Positions 8,409-17,899 of a DNA stretch of 56,134 bases are shown one piece after another; within the stretch, counting starts at the first letter, position 1, and every line of letters begins with the position of its first letter. The translations under genes and the position numbers were made by a program. The notes under the pieces are model-generated. The model saw only the letters and a program-made list of their open reading frames with translations, was not told the origin of the DNA and did not search any database. Origin of the DNA: Sphaerimonospora mesophila NBRC 14179 = JCM 3151 (GTDB lineage: Bacteria > Actinomycetota > Actinomycetes > Streptosporangiales > Streptosporangiaceae); contig BCRI01000036.1 of NCBI GenBank assembly GCA_001552515.1, forward strand, positions 1 to 56,134, read 5' to 3'.

Positions 8409-9046
8409 GGCATGGGCGGGGGTGCGGCGGGGGAATGGGAGCGGAAGCCCAGGAGTGCCTCGTCCACTATGCGCTCGGCCACGTCCTCGGGGGGCTCGGG
8501 GCCGGACCTGTTCCACCTCGTGTACCACATCATGGCGCCGGAGAGGATCGCCATCGCCATCTCCTCGTCGAGGTCGGCGCGTAGCTCGCCGGTCTCCATC
8601 CCCCGGCGCAGGACGCCGCGCAGGGCGGCCCGGCGCGGTTCGAGGGCGATCTCCCGGAACCGCTCGGCCAGGCGGGGGTGCCGGTCGGAGTGGCTCATGG
8701 CGATGTTCATGATGCATCGGGTGCGCTGGTGGCACGACTCATCGCGGAGCACCCGGAGATAGGTCACCAGGTCGTCCCGGACCGACAGGCCGGCCAGCGG
8801 CGGGATCGGCGGCTTGAGCGTCGCCAGCGCGTCGACGACGAGGTCCTCCTTGTTCGACCAGCGCCGGTAGATCGTGGTCTTCCCGACGCCGGCGCGGGCC
8901 GCGATCGACTCGATGGACAGCTCCGCCACGCCGATGCCCTCGCCCAGCAGATCGAGGGTGGCGTCGACGATCGCCTTCTCCGCCTTCTCGCTGCGCGGGC
9001 GGCCCGCCGGACGGGCCGTGCCTTCAGCCGTCTGCCGCATCTTCAT
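8405..9046 (-). CDS. TetR family transcriptional regulator
   Basis: 213 residues. The N-terminal helix-turn-helix reads SIESIAARAGVGKTTIYRRWSNK split over residues about 43-65, followed by a longer ligand-binding domain with no named subfamily. It starts 29 nt after the stop of the DHA2 efflux gene on the same strand, so the pump and its likely regulator form one transcript with the pump first. The expected role is ligand-released repression of that operon. Its C-terminus ends PPPMP and its stop codon is provided by the repeat array. Upstream ATG at 9046 was taken; ATG 9040 is possible, and neither has a strong ribosome binding site. Confidence 0.88.
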   Translation of the reverse strand: MKMRQTAEGTARPAGRPRSEKAEKAIVDATLDLLGEGIGVAELSIESIAARAGVGKTTIYRRWSNKEDLVVDALATLKPPIPPLAGLSVRDDLVTYLRVLRDESCHQRTRCIMNIAMSHSDRHPRLAERFREIALEPRRAALRGVLRRGMETGELRADLDEEMAMAILSGAMMWYTRWNRSGPEPPEDVAERIVDEALLGFRSHSPAAPPPMP

Positions 9047-9075
9047 CGCCCGTTCACACTATCGCCAGGTCCTCA

Positions 9076-10677
9076 TCAAACCACGGCCTTTTGCCGCTCT
9101 GCCTTCGGCGCCACCGGCGGCACCGCCTCCGGAGCCGTCTCCGCGGCCGTCTCCGGAGCCGTCTCCGGAGCCGTACGGCCCGGCATCCAGCGGGCGACCA
9201 CGACGGTGCCGATCAGGGCGACGGCGGCAGAGCCGAGGGCGGCCCAGTGGATGCCCTCGACGAACGCACGGTTGGCCGCGTCCATCAGCCTCGCGCCGTC
9301 CGGGCCGAGGTGACCGGCCACGCCGGCGGCGCCCGAGATGGACTCGGACACGGCGTGGCGGAGCTGCTCGGGCAGGGCGCTCACCCTGGCCTCCATGTCG
9401 TTCCGGTAGACCGCGGACAGCGCAGCGCCCAGTACGGCGATGCCCAGCGTGCCGCCGACCTGCCGGACGACGTTGCTCATCGACGACCCGACACCGGCCT
9501 TCTCCCTGGGGAGGGCGTTCATGATGGCGGTGGTCGCCGGGGGCATGAGGTTGGCCATCGCCGTGCCCTGGACGAACCCGAGCGCCAGCAGCATCCAGAT
9601 CGGGGTGTCCACCGTCACCAGGGCGTACGCCGCGAGGCACAGGGTGATCACCGCCATCGCGGCGGTGCCCACCGCCTTGGCGCCGTACTTCTCGACCACC
9701 CGCGCGCTGCGCGGCGCGAAGATCAGCTGGGCGATCGCGAACGGCAGCACCAGCGCGCCGGACTCCAGCGGCGAGTAACCGCGGACGATCTGCCAGTAGA
9801 AGGCCATGAAGAACATCACGCCCATGGCCGCGAAGAACACCAGGCCGACGCTGGAGATGGCGGTCGTGAAGGCCGGGTTGCGGAAGTGGCGCACGTCGAA
9901 GGCCGGGTGCTCGATCCGCCGCTCGTACCAGACGAACACCGCGAGAACGGCCAGGCCCGCCAGCGACGGGACGATGACCGAGACGTCGGCGACCGTGCCC
10001 AGATCGCTGATCCTGACGATGCCGTAGACGAGGCTGACCAGACCGGCTATGGACAGCAGCACGCCGACCGGGTCGAGGCCGGACTTGTCGGGATCCCTGG
10101 AGTCCGGCACCACCGCGGCGATCAACGCCACGGCGACCAGCACGATCGGGACGTTGACCAGGAAGACCGAGCCCCACCAGAAGTGCTCGAGCAGCAGACC
10201 ACCGGTGATCGGCCCGATCGCCACGGCGATGCCGACGCCGCCCGCCCAGATGCCGATGGCCCTGCCCCGCTCGTGGTAGGGGAAGACGTTCGAGATGATC
10301 GCCAGGGTGGCGGGCATGATGGCCGCGCCGCCGAGGCCCATCAGCGCCCGTGCCCCGATGAGCTGCGTCGGCGTCTGGGCGTACGCGCTGACCAGCGAGG
10401 AGAGGCCGAACAGCACCATGCCGACGAGGAGCATCCGCTTGCGGCCGTACCTGTCCCCCAGCACCCCGAACGTGAACAGGAGACCGGCGAACACGAGCGT
10501 GTAGGAGTTCATCGCCCACTCCAGCTCGCTCTGGGTGGCGCCCAGGCCGTGGACCGGGTCGGCGATCGTCTTGACCGCCACGTTGAGGATCGTGTTGTCC
10601 AGCACGACGGCCAGCAGGCTGAACACCATCACGCCGAGGATGCGCCATCGGCGTGGGTGCCCGGTATGCGAGTCCAT
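9076..10677 (-). CDS. DHA2-family MFS multidrug efflux transporter
   Basis: 533 residues with about 14 hydrophobic segments, the size and topology of EmrB/QacA-type proton-driven drug exporters. Family features include VVLDNTILNVAVKTI in the first helix, GDRYGRKRMLLVG in loop 2-3 and the periplasmic-side HFWWGSVFLVNVPI. The C-terminal tail is Ala/Pro/Glu-rich (repeats of APETA). The ATG at 10677 has GGGGG five bases upstream. A 14-bp inverted repeat directly upstream and the TetR gene directly downstream suggest a self-contained resistance operon. The substrate cannot be told from the sequence. Confidence 0.92.
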   Translation of the reverse strand: MDSHTGHPRRWRILGVMVFSLLAVVLDNTILNVAVKTIADPVHGLGATQSELEWAMNSYTLVFAGLLFTFGVLGDRYGRKRMLLVGMVLFGLSSLVSAYAQTPTQLIGARALMGLGGAAIMPATLAIISNVFPYHERGRAIGIWAGGVGIAVAIGPITGGLLLEHFWWGSVFLVNVPIVLVAVALIAAVVPDSRDPDKSGLDPVGVLLSIAGLVSLVYGIVRISDLGTVADVSVIVPSLAGLAVLAVFVWYERRIEHPAFDVRHFRNPAFTTAISSVGLVFFAAMGVMFFMAFYWQIVRGYSPLESGALVLPFAIAQLIFAPRSARVVEKYGAKAVGTAAMAVITLCLAAYALVTVDTPIWMLLALGFVQGTAMANLMPPATTAIMNALPREKAGVGSSMSNVVRQVGGTLGIAVLGAALSAVYRNDMEARVSALPEQLRHAVSESISGAAGVAGHLGPDGARLMDAANRAFVEGIHWAALGSAAVALIGTVVVARWMPGRTAPETAPETAAETAPEAVPPVAPKAERQKAVV

Positions 10678-10691
10678 GTAACCCCCGTTAC
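10678..10691. promoter_or_regulatory. Candidate operator for the efflux operon
   Basis: A perfect inverted repeat, GTAAC-n4-GTTAC, directly abuts the start codon of the DHA2 gene and overlaps its ribosome binding site. Its location fits a TetR-type operator, but TetR sites are usually longer, so it could also be chance or a translational element. Confidence 0.4.
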
Positions 10692-10754
10692 TTCCTTACG
10701 AGCGTACGAGATTTCGATACGAGAGAGTTTCGCAACGGGAGCGTAGCGCTAACC

Positions 10755-11981
10755 CTATTCGATACGCAACGGGACCGTTTCAGAATTGGGCACCGCATGC
10801 CGTGGACCATCCGCCGACACGGACCGGCCGCGCTGGAACGGCATCGCCATCAGGACCAGCACCGTTCCACCTACCCCAGCCGCCGCCAGCGCCCAGGCCG
10901 GGCCGTACGCGTCGAGGAGGCCGCCGGCCACCGGGCCGGCGCAGGCCCCGCCGATGGTCAGGAACGTGCCGTGCAGGCCCATAGCCTCACCCCGCGCGGC
11001 CGCGGGAACCTGCCGGTTCACCGCGTCGACCGTCGCGGACAGCGCCGGTGCGCACAGCACCCCGGCCGGCAGCAGCGTCGCGAACAGCCACCACCACGGC
11101 CCGCCGATCCACCCGACGGGCGCGGTCAGCACGCACATCGCGCACATCATCACCAGCGGCGGCAGCCCCCGCGACAGCCCTCCGTAGACGAAGCCGCCCA
11201 CCAGCGAGTAGGCGCACCACACGGCGAGCACCAGGCCGGTCCATGCGGTCGCGTCGTCGGCCTTCAGCATCGCGACCACCGACAGCTCGGTCGCGGTGAG
11301 CACGAACGTCAGCGCGGACACCGCGCCGAGCAGCGTGATCAGGCCAGGCCTGAGCCACTGCCGCCTGGGCACCGCCGCCTCCCCCGCGACGGCCTCCTCC
11401 GGCGATCTGGTGGGCGGGTTCAGCAGGTAAAACCCCACCCCCGAGCCGACCAGGCCGGCCGCCACCCCGTACATCGTCGCGGTGCTGGAGAACGCGGTCA
11501 CGCTCGCGACGGCGAGGGCGGGGCCCACCATGTACGACAACTCGACGGCCATCGAGTCGAGGGCGAACCCGGTCTGGTGCCGCTCGGGCGGCACCATCGC
11601 GGCCAGGCACTGCCTGATCGCGCCGAAGACGGGCTGGCTGAACACCCCGGCCACCAGCGCGCCCGTCACCAGCGCGGGGAACGGCAGGGCCGGGGCGGTG
11701 CACCAGAAGCACAGCTGGGCGAGCGTGGTGACGGCCAGCACCGGCCGCAGGCCGTGCCGGTCGACGAACCGGCCGGCGAGCGGCGAGCCCGCCGCCGCCC
11801 CCAGCATGCTCACCGCGCCGACGAGGCCGGCCTGGAAGAACCCCAGCCGCTGGGTGTTGAGCACATGCAGCGTGAGCGTCATGCCCGTGCCGGTCAGCGG
11901 GATCCTGGCGGCCAGGCCGACCAGCAGCAGTGTGCGCACGCCGGGCAGCGCCAGCACCCGCCGGTAAGGTTCTATTGCCAT
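10755..11981 (-). CDS. MFS transporter
   Basis: 408 residues, about 12 hydrophobic segments, with the loop 2-3 signature AGRFVDRHGLRPVLAVTT of major facilitator proteins. Many actinobacterial relatives are annotated simply as MFS transporters and the substrate is unknown. It is on the same strand as the DHA2 pump, 77 nt upstream of it, but that gap holds the candidate operator and several TTCGATACG and CGCAACGGGA direct repeats, so the DHA2 gene probably has its own promoter. It is divergent from panB, with 142 nt between the starts. Confidence 0.88.
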   Translation of the reverse strand: MAIEPYRRVLALPGVRTLLLVGLAARIPLTGTGMTLTLHVLNTQRLGFFQAGLVGAVSMLGAAAGSPLAGRFVDRHGLRPVLAVTTLAQLCFWCTAPALPFPALVTGALVAGVFSQPVFGAIRQCLAAMVPPERHQTGFALDSMAVELSYMVGPALAVASVTAFSSTATMYGVAAGLVGSGVGFYLLNPPTRSPEEAVAGEAAVPRRQWLRPGLITLLGAVSALTFVLTATELSVVAMLKADDATAWTGLVLAVWCAYSLVGGFVYGGLSRGLPPLVMMCAMCVLTAPVGWIGGPWWWLFATLLPAGVLCAPALSATVDAVNRQVPAAARGEAMGLHGTFLTIGGACAGPVAGGLLDAYGPAWALAAAGVGGTVLVLMAMPFQRGRSVSADGPRHAVPNSETVPLRIE

Positions 11982-12123
11982 GCTGATTACTTACCTCCGC
12001 GGGAATTGTGCCCTGCGGAGCCGACAATCCGGTCACGCCGGGGGGTGTTGTATCCATAGCCGACATGCAATGATCTGACTGTCCGGGGACGCCACAGGGG
12101 CGCCACGAGGCCTGGAGGTAACC

Positions 12124-12993
12124 ATGTCCTCTGAAACCGCAGTTTCCGCTGCTCCCGCCGTTTCCAGCCCGCCCGCCGCCCTTTACGGGGGCGCGTCGAA
12201 GCGCAGGGTCACGGTCCGCGACATCGCGGCGGCCAAGGAACGGCACGAGAAGTGGCCCATGGTCACCGCGTACGACGCGATGACCGCCAGGGTGTTCGAC
12301 GAGGCGGGCATCCCGGTGATGCTCGTGGGCGACTCGGCCGCGATGGTCGTCTACGGCTACGACTCGACGCTGCCCGTCACCGTCGACGACCTGATCCCGC
12401 TCACCGCCGCCGTCGTACGCGGCTCGTCACGCGCGATGGTCGTCGCCGACCTGCCGTTCGGCTCCTACCAGTCCTCGCCCCAGCAGGCCCTGGAGACGGC
12501 CGCCCGGTTCATGAAGGAGGCCGGCGCGCACGCGGTCAAGCTGGAGGGCGGCCACCGGGTGCTCCCCCAGGTGGAGCTGCTCGTCTCGGCCGGCATCCCG
12601 GTCATGGCCCACCTCGGCCTGACCCCGCAGTCGGTCAACACGCTCGGCGGCTACCGCGTGCAGGGCCGCGGCCAGGCCGGTGACGAGCTCATGGCCGACG
12701 CCAAGGCACTCGAGCACGCGGGCGCCTTCGCCCTCGTGCTCGAGTGCGTGCCGACCGACCTGGCCCACCGGGTCACCACCTCGCTGAGCATCCCCACGGT
12801 GGGCATCGGGGCGGGGCCCTACACCGACGCCCAGGTCCTCGTCTGGCAGGACCTCATGGGCCTCACCCCGCGGCCGGCGAAGTTCGTCAAGAAGTACTTC
12901 GACCTGGCCGGGGAGATGGACCGGGCGGTGCGTGCGTACGCCGACGAGGTCGTCTCCGGCGCATTCCCGACCCCCGAGCACAGCTACCGCTGA
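12124..12993 (+). CDS. panB: 3-methyl-2-oxobutanoate hydroxymethyltransferase
   Basis: 289 residues; transfers a hydroxymethyl group from methylene-tetrahydrofolate to 2-oxoisovalerate, the first step to pantothenate and coenzyme A. Motifs typical of PanB are [48 protein letters not shown] and [17 protein letters not shown]. The ATG has a good GGAGGT ribosome binding site. A plausible promoter is TTGTAT (12048) and TGATCT (12071) with a 17-bp spacer. The stop is only four bases from the stop of the convergent dehydratase gene. Confidence 0.96.
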   Translation: MSSETAVSAAPAVSSPPAALYGGASKRRVTVRDIAAAKERHEKWPMVTAYDAMTARVFDEAGIPVMLVGDSAAMVVYGYDSTLPVTVDDLIPLTAAVVRGSSRAMVVADLPFGSYQSSPQQALETAARFMKEAGAHAVKLEGGHRVLPQVELLVSAGIPVMAHLGLTPQSVNTLGGYRVQGRGQAGDELMADAKALEHAGAFALVLECVPTDLAHRVTTSLSIPTVGIGAGPYTDAQVLVWQDLMGLTPRPAKFVKKYFDLAGEMDRAVRAYADEVVSGAFPTPEHSYR

Positions 12994-12997
12994 GCCG

Positions 12998-13990
12998 TCA
13001 CCGATCGAGCAGGGTGGCCGGGTCCGTGTTGGAACCGCACACGATCACGGCCACCCGCTCGCCCTCCCGGGGCACGTACGCGCCAGAGCGCAGTGCGGCC
13101 AGCGCGGTGGCCCCGGCGTACTCGGCCGCCACGCGGTGGTCCCGCCACAGGGCGTGCCGCGCCGCCACGATGGCCTCGTCGGTCACCAGGACGCTGGACA
13201 GACGTCCGGGGACGATCTCCATCGCGAGCCCGCCGATCCGGCTCGCGCCCAGCGCGTCCGCGCCCACGCCGCTCACCTCCACCTCGACCGGCTCCCCGGC
13301 CGCCAGCGCACGGTGCAGCGTGGGGATCCGCTCCGGCTCGACCGCCACCACCTCGGCCCGCCCGTCCAGCGCCGCCACGATGCCCGACACCAGTCCGCCG
13401 CCGCCGACGGCCACCAGCACGGTGTCGATCGGCGCGTGGTCGTGCACGGCACCGGCACTCTCACCGTCGCTGTCACTGTCACTGTCGAGCTTCGCCGCCT
13501 GTTCGAGCAGCTCGACGGCGACCGTGCCCTGCCCGGCCACCACCTCGGGCTGATCGTAGGCGTGGATGTCCAGCGCGCCGGTCTCGGCCGCGCGTTTCCG
13601 CGACGCCTCGTAGGCCTCGGCGTAGATCGCCCCGGTCTGGACGACCCGGGCGCCGAGCCGCCGCAGGCCCTCGACCTTCACCGGCGCGCACACCTCCGGC
13701 ACGAAGATCTCCGCGGGCACGCCGAGCGCCCGCGCGGCGTACGCGACGGCCATCCCGTGATTGCCGCCGCTGGCGGCGATGACGCCGGCCTCCGGAAGCG
13801 GGCCCGCCTCCATCACGGACAGGATCCGGTTGAACGCCCCGCGCACCTTGAACGAGCCGGAATGCTGCATGCCCTCGAGCTTGAGTAGGAGGCCGGGCCC
13901 GGCCTGGGCGACCGGCGTCCGGCGGACATGCCCGCCGATGCGCGCCGCCGCCTTCTCCGCCTCCGCGCGCCCCACGATCGCCGCACTCAC
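12998..13990 (-). CDS. PLP-dependent threonine/serine dehydratase-like protein
   Basis: 330 residues of the fold type II PLP family. The Schiff-base lysine is in HSGSFKVRGAFNR, the phosphate clamp in SGGNHGMAVAYAA, and the glycine-rich loop in VGGGGLVSG. The family covers threonine ammonia-lyase, serine dehydratase and serine racemase; no C-terminal ACT domain is present, so it is the short catabolic form or a racemase-like enzyme. A low-complexity acidic insert, LDSDSDSDGES, comes from a hexanucleotide repeat near 13455-13490. The GTG start at 13990 overlaps the stop of the upstream PLP enzyme gene by four bases (GTGA), so the two are translationally coupled. Confidence 0.88.
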   Translation of the reverse strand: MSAAIVGRAEAEKAAARIGGHVRRTPVAQAGPGLLLKLEGMQHSGSFKVRGAFNRILSVMEAGPLPEAGVIAASGGNHGMAVAYAARALGVPAEIFVPEVCAPVKVEGLRRLGARVVQTGAIYAEAYEASRKRAAETGALDIHAYDQPEVVAGQGTVAVELLEQAAKLDSDSDSDGESAGAVHDHAPIDTVLVAVGGGGLVSGIVAALDGRAEVVAVEPERIPTLHRALAAGEPVEVEVSGVGADALGASRIGGLAMEIVPGRLSSVLVTDEAIVAARHALWRDHRVAAEYAGATALAALRSGAYVPREGERVAVIVCGSNTDPATLLDR

Positions 13991-15171
13991 GCCGCACCCC
14001 CGCCGAGAGCCTGCGCGAAGTCGGCCCACAGGTCGTCCGGGTGCTCGATGCCCACGGCGACCCGTACCGTCCCCTGCCCGATCCCCGCCGCGGCCAGCTC
14101 GGCGGGGCCGAGCGACCGGTGCGACGTCGTCGCCGGATGCATGACCAGCGTCTCGACGCCGCCGAGCGACGGCGCCAGCCGGGCCAGCCGTACGGCACGC
14201 ATGAACGCCTCGCCGGCCTCGCGCCCGACGGTCAGGTCGAACGAGAAGACCCCGCCGAAGTCGGGCAGCAGCTTGGCGGCCAGGTCGTACGAAGGGTGGG
14301 ACGGCAGACCGGGCCAGTGCACGGCGGTGACGGCGGGATGCCCGGCGAGCCGGGTGGCCAGCGCCCGCGTGTTGGCGCAGTGCCGCGCCATGCGCAGCGG
14401 CAGCGTCTGGATGCCGCGCAGCACCAGCCAGGCCGCGAACGGATCGGCCGTCGCGCCGACCTCCACGGCGTAGGACCAGACCCGGCGGTGCAGCTCGGCC
14501 GAGGCGAAGACCGCGACGCCGGCCAGGACGTCGGAGTGGCCGGACAGATACTTGGTGGCCGAGTGGACGACCACGTCGGCCCCGTGCTCGATCGGACGGC
14601 ACAGCACGGGCGAGGCGAAGGTGTTGTCCACGACCGTGACGAGCCCCGCCTCGCGCGCCGCCCCGCACATCCCCGGCAGGTCGGCGACCTGCGTCATCGG
14701 GTTCGCGATCGTCTCCAGATAGAGCAGCCGGCTGGCGGGCCGTACGGCAGCGAGCACCGCCGCCGGATCGTCCTCCGGCACGTAGGTGATCTCGACGGCG
14801 AATCGCGCCGCCAGGTCGGCGAGCAGCTGGGCGGTGCCGCCGTACAACGCCCGCTGCGCGATCACGTGGTCGCCCGGCTTGAGCAGGCCGAGCAGCACCG
14901 AGCTGATCGCACCCATCCCCGAACCGGTCGCGACGGCGCCCGCACCGCCCTCCAGACCGGCGACGGCGTCCTCCATCGCCCGCACCGTGGGGTTGGAGTG
15001 CCTGCCGTAGGTGAAAGCACCGTCGGGGCGGCTCATCCCGTCGGCGAACACCTCCGGATCGTCGAAGGAGAATCCCGACGTCTGGTAGATCGGCGGAGAG
15101 ATCGGCGTGCTGCCGTTCAGGTCGGGCCGGGGGAGATGGACGGACCGCGTCTCGGGATGAAGAGAGCTCAT
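13987..15171 (-). CDS. Cystathionine gamma-lyase/synthase family PLP enzyme
   Basis: 394 residues of the Cys/Met metabolism PLP family. The lysine is in VVVHSATKYLSGHSDVLAG. Other hallmarks are TYGRHSNPTVRAMEDAVAGLEGG (split over 75-97), ATGSGMGAIS and YLETIANPMTQVADL. The sequence alone does not separate gamma-lyase from gamma-synthase or methionine gamma-lyase. The ATG at 15171 is favoured over the longer frame from 15240 because a -10-like TAGCCT lies seven bases before it, a spacing repeated at map. The next gene is a threonine dehydratase-like enzyme, and the pair may handle sulfur amino acids and 2-oxobutanoate. Confidence 0.87.
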   Translation of the reverse strand: MSSLHPETRSVHLPRPDLNGSTPISPPIYQTSGFSFDDPEVFADGMSRPDGAFTYGRHSNPTVRAMEDAVAGLEGGAGAVATGSGMGAISSVLLGLLKPGDHVIAQRALYGGTAQLLADLAARFAVEITYVPEDDPAAVLAAVRPASRLLYLETIANPMTQVADLPGMCGAAREAGLVTVVDNTFASPVLCRPIEHGADVVVHSATKYLSGHSDVLAGVAVFASAELHRRVWSYAVEVGATADPFAAWLVLRGIQTLPLRMARHCANTRALATRLAGHPAVTAVHWPGLPSHPSYDLAAKLLPDFGGVFSFDLTVGREAGEAFMRAVRLARLAPSLGGVETLVMHPATTSHRSLGPAELAAAGIGQGTVRVAVGIEHPDDLWADFAQALGGGAA

Positions 15172-15303
15172 GCCGACAAGGCTAGGCCCCGCGCTCAAGG
15201 GAGCGGAGCGGGAGGAAGCGAGGACCGCGAGCGAAGTCACGCGCAGCGGACCGGAGCCTCCCCCCGGCGCGTCCGCTGGTGGAGCGACCGGCCCTTCGCC
15301 GCG

Positions 15304-15987
15304 CTAAACGTCGGTGATCCGGATGCCGGCGTGCGCCTTGTAACGCCGGTTGATCGAGATCAGGTTCGCGGTCAGCGCCTCCACCTGGTGAGCGTTGCGC
15401 AGGCGGCCCCCGTACACGCCGCGGAATCCGGGGATGCGCCCGGCGAGCGCCCGCACGATGTCGGTCGCCTCGCGGTCGTCGCCGAGCACGAGCACGTCCA
15501 GGTCGATCCGGTCGACCTCCGGGTCGAGCAGCAGCACCGCGGACACGTGGTGGAAGGCCGCGACGACGCGGCTGCCGGTCAGCACCGCCGCCGCCTGCTG
15601 TGCCGCGCTGCCCTCCTCGACGGGCAGGGCGTAGGCCCCCCGCTTGTCGAAGCCGAGGGGGTTCACGCAGTCGACCACGATCTTGCCGGAGAGCTCGTCG
15701 CGCAGGGACTCCAGCAGCGCCCGGTGGCCGTCCCAGGGCACGGCGACGATCACGATGTCGGCCTCGGCCGCGACCGCGGCGTTCTCGGCGCCCCGCGTGC
15801 GCGTCCCCGGAGCGGCGACGCCGCGTGCCGCCTCCTCGGCCCGCTCCGCGTTACGCGAGCCGATCAGTACGGTGTGACCGGCCAGCGAGAACCGGCGCGC
15901 CAGGCCCTTTCCCTGGTCGCCGGTCCCGCCGAGGATGCCGATGATCAGCCCGTCGACGTCGGGCAGGTCGATTCTGTGCTCACCCAT
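15304..15987 (-). CDS. fno: NADPH-dependent F420 reductase
   Basis: 227 residues; moves hydride between NADP(H) and the deazaflavin cofactor F420. The N-terminal Rossmann motif is GILGGTGDQGKGLARRFSLAG, with 21 residues around position 17-37, then IGSRNAERA, which contacts the NADP phosphate. VAVPWDGH, DCVNPLGF and AFHHVSAVLL are also characteristic. The protein ends with the conserved ANLISINRRYKAHAGIRITDV region. It supports an F420-using actinomycete. Start is ATG 15987, with no clear ribosome binding site. Confidence 0.92.
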   Translation of the reverse strand: MGEHRIDLPDVDGLIIGILGGTGDQGKGLARRFSLAGHTVLIGSRNAERAEEAARGVAAPGTRTRGAENAAVAAEADIVIVAVPWDGHRALLESLRDELSGKIVVDCVNPLGFDKRGAYALPVEEGSAAQQAAAVLTGSRVVAAFHHVSAVLLLDPEVDRIDLDVLVLGDDREATDIVRALAGRIPGFRGVYGGRLRNAHQVEALTANLISINRRYKAHAGIRITDV

Positions 15988-16008
15988 GAGCCAGATGATG
16001 CCAGTCCG

Positions 16009-17172
16009 CTAGCAGTTGCTTACCACCGGGAGGCCGAGAACGCGCGAGGCCAGCCAGGCGACCGCCAGCGGCGCGCCCTCGACCGCGCCCAGGACGTGGC
16101 TCCCGGCGGGCAGTCCGGTCCACAGCACCTTCGCGCCGCCGGCGCAGTACTCGTCGCGCAGCGTCCGGCCCACGCCGTACGGAATGATCTCGTCGCCCTT
16201 GGCGTGGTAGAGGAACAGCGGCACCCGGGGTGTGGTCGCGCCCAGCCGGTTCTCCAGGAGGCGCGCCTGCCACTCCGGCCGGTGCATGACGTCGGTCGTC
16301 GTCAGCTCGGCGAGGCGGCGTCCGGCGAGCTTGTCGCGCAGGTCGGCGACACAGTCGTCGCGGGCGTCGGCGAACAGCGCCGCCCCCTCGGGGGTGAGGT
16401 GGCCGTCCAGCGACAGCTCGGGGTAGGCGGCGTCGAGCCCGGCGCCCGCCGCCGCGGCGAGCCCGAAGTCGGGGGTGCCGTCGAGATGCTCGCCGACGGC
16501 CTGCAGATCCGCGGGGACGCCGCCCGCGGCGACGCCCTTGAGCCGCAGCTCCGGCGCGTAGGACGGCTGGAGCTGCGCCGCCCAGCCGGCCGAGGAGCCG
16601 CCCTGGGAATAGCCCATCACCACGACGGGGGCGCTGTCGGACAGGCCCGCTTCCGGCACCCTCATCGCCGCCCTGATCGAGTCAAGCACGGCGTGGCCCT
16701 GGGACACGCCCACCATGTACGTGTGGTCACCCGGCGTGCCGAGCCCCTCGTAGTCGGTCACCGCCACCGCCCAGCCCTTGAGCAGCATCAGGCTGATGAT
16801 CGCGAGCTCGGCCTCGGTGCCACGCGCCATGGCCGCCGAGGGCGCGCACTCGTCGCCCAGCCCATGGGTGCCCACCGCGTATCCGACGATCGGCCGCTTT
16901 CCGACCCGGTAGGCGGACCCGGGCACCAGCAGTGTGCCGGAGACGACGTCGGCCGTGCCGGTCGCCGAGGTGGACCGGTAGCGCAGGTGCCAGGCCCTGA
17001 CCGGCGCCTCCAGGAGCTTCCCCGGCGCGAGGTAGACGGTGGTGGGAACGGCCTCCACCACGTCGCCGGCCGCGTCGGCCCGGGCGACGCCGCCCGCCTT
17101 CGGGCCGAAAAGGACCGGCAGGAGCAGAAGTGCCCCGATCGTCGACATGATGGCGCGAACGCGAAGGTTCAT
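16009..17172 (-). CDS. Secreted lipase of the LIP family
   Basis: 387 residues with a signal peptide (charged MNLRVRA, hydrophobic core, cleavage near GVARADA). The alpha/beta-hydrolase nucleophile is in VVMGYSQGGSSAG, the acid in AKGDEIIPYG and the histidine in PAGSHVLGA, a complete triad. The layout resembles the secretory lipase (LIP) family, which hydrolyses acylglycerols and other esters outside the cell; substrate preference is unknown. The ATG at 17172 has GGAAGG seven bases upstream. The downstream F420 reductase starts 21 nt after its stop, so cotranscription is possible but functionally unexplained. Confidence 0.87.
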   Translation of the reverse strand: MNLRVRAIMSTIGALLLLPVLFGPKAGGVARADAAGDVVEAVPTTVYLAPGKLLEAPVRAWHLRYRSTSATGTADVVSGTLLVPGSAYRVGKRPIVGYAVGTHGLGDECAPSAAMARGTEAELAIISLMLLKGWAVAVTDYEGLGTPGDHTYMVGVSQGHAVLDSIRAAMRVPEAGLSDSAPVVVMGYSQGGSSAGWAAQLQPSYAPELRLKGVAAGGVPADLQAVGEHLDGTPDFGLAAAAGAGLDAAYPELSLDGHLTPEGAALFADARDDCVADLRDKLAGRRLAELTTTDVMHRPEWQARLLENRLGATTPRVPLFLYHAKGDEIIPYGVGRTLRDEYCAGGAKVLWTGLPAGSHVLGAVEGAPLAVAWLASRVLGLPVVSNC

Positions 17173-17302
17173 GTGCCCGCCTTCCGGCAACTCGATTACT
17201 GTTCGACGACGCGCCTTTGGGCCGATCGTTACTTCGAGTCAACACCTTGTCAAGAACCGAATTGCCGAGACTTCACGCGGCGGTGTCAGGCACCATTGCG
17301 GC

Positions 17303-17881
17303 ATGGACGCCGCATCCGTGAGCCTGCTACGCGAGGTGCTCGCCGGCTCGGGCTGGGTGGAACGCACCCGCGAACTGGGGCTGGCGCTCCGGGCCACCCG
17401 GTCACCCGGCGGGCTGCTCGTCGTCGGCTCCCCCGACGAGGAGCCCTGGCACGTCACCGCCCATCTCGACGACGAGGCCAGGCTGTCCGGACTCCCCCAG
17501 CTCGCGCCCACCCTCGTACGCTGGGCACCGCCCCTGAACGCACCGTCTCACCTGCGCATCGGACTGGACCGCTTGCGGGACGCCCGGCGTGGGGAGACTC
17601 TCTTCGTGGTCACTGAACGGCAGGCCCCGGTGCCGCTGCTCGAGCGGGTCGACGACGCGCGCCGCACCGGCGCGACGATCCTCGCCCTCGACGGCGGCGA
17701 TCCCGAGCTCGAGTCGCTGGCCCATGACGCGATCGCCGTGCCGGGGGAGGGCGCCCCGCTCAGCTTCGACGGCGCCCAGCATCTGGTGAGCGCCGCCGCC
17801 GGGGAGACCCGGCGGCTCGGTCTGCGGGAACGGCTCGCGCGGCTCGCCGACCGGATCAGCGGGCCGCGGGTGAACGATTGA
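17303..17881 (+). CDS. Conserved hypothetical protein, possibly a degenerate SIS-like fold
   Basis: 192 residues, soluble and without a signal peptide. I do not recognise a named family. The middle (ETLFVVTERQAPVPLLERVD and RTGATILALDGGDPELESLAHD) has the beta-alpha rhythm and the GATILAL followed by acidic-residue pattern seen in sugar isomerase (SIS) domains, but no substrate motif can be assigned. The C-terminus is Arg-rich. The ATG at 17303 lies six bases after CACCAT, in keeping with other leaderless-type starts here. The small membrane-protein gene follows after 18 nt and is probably cotranscribed. Confidence 0.7.
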   Translation: MDAASVSLLREVLAGSGWVERTRELGLALRATRSPGGLLVVGSPDEEPWHVTAHLDDEARLSGLPQLAPTLVRWAPPLNAPSHLRIGLDRLRDARRGETLFVVTERQAPVPLLERVDDARRTGATILALDGGDPELESLAHDAIAVPGEGAPLSFDGAQHLVSAAAGETRRLGLRERLARLADRISGPRVND

Positions 17882-17899
17882 GCGAGCGAGTGAGGGAGC

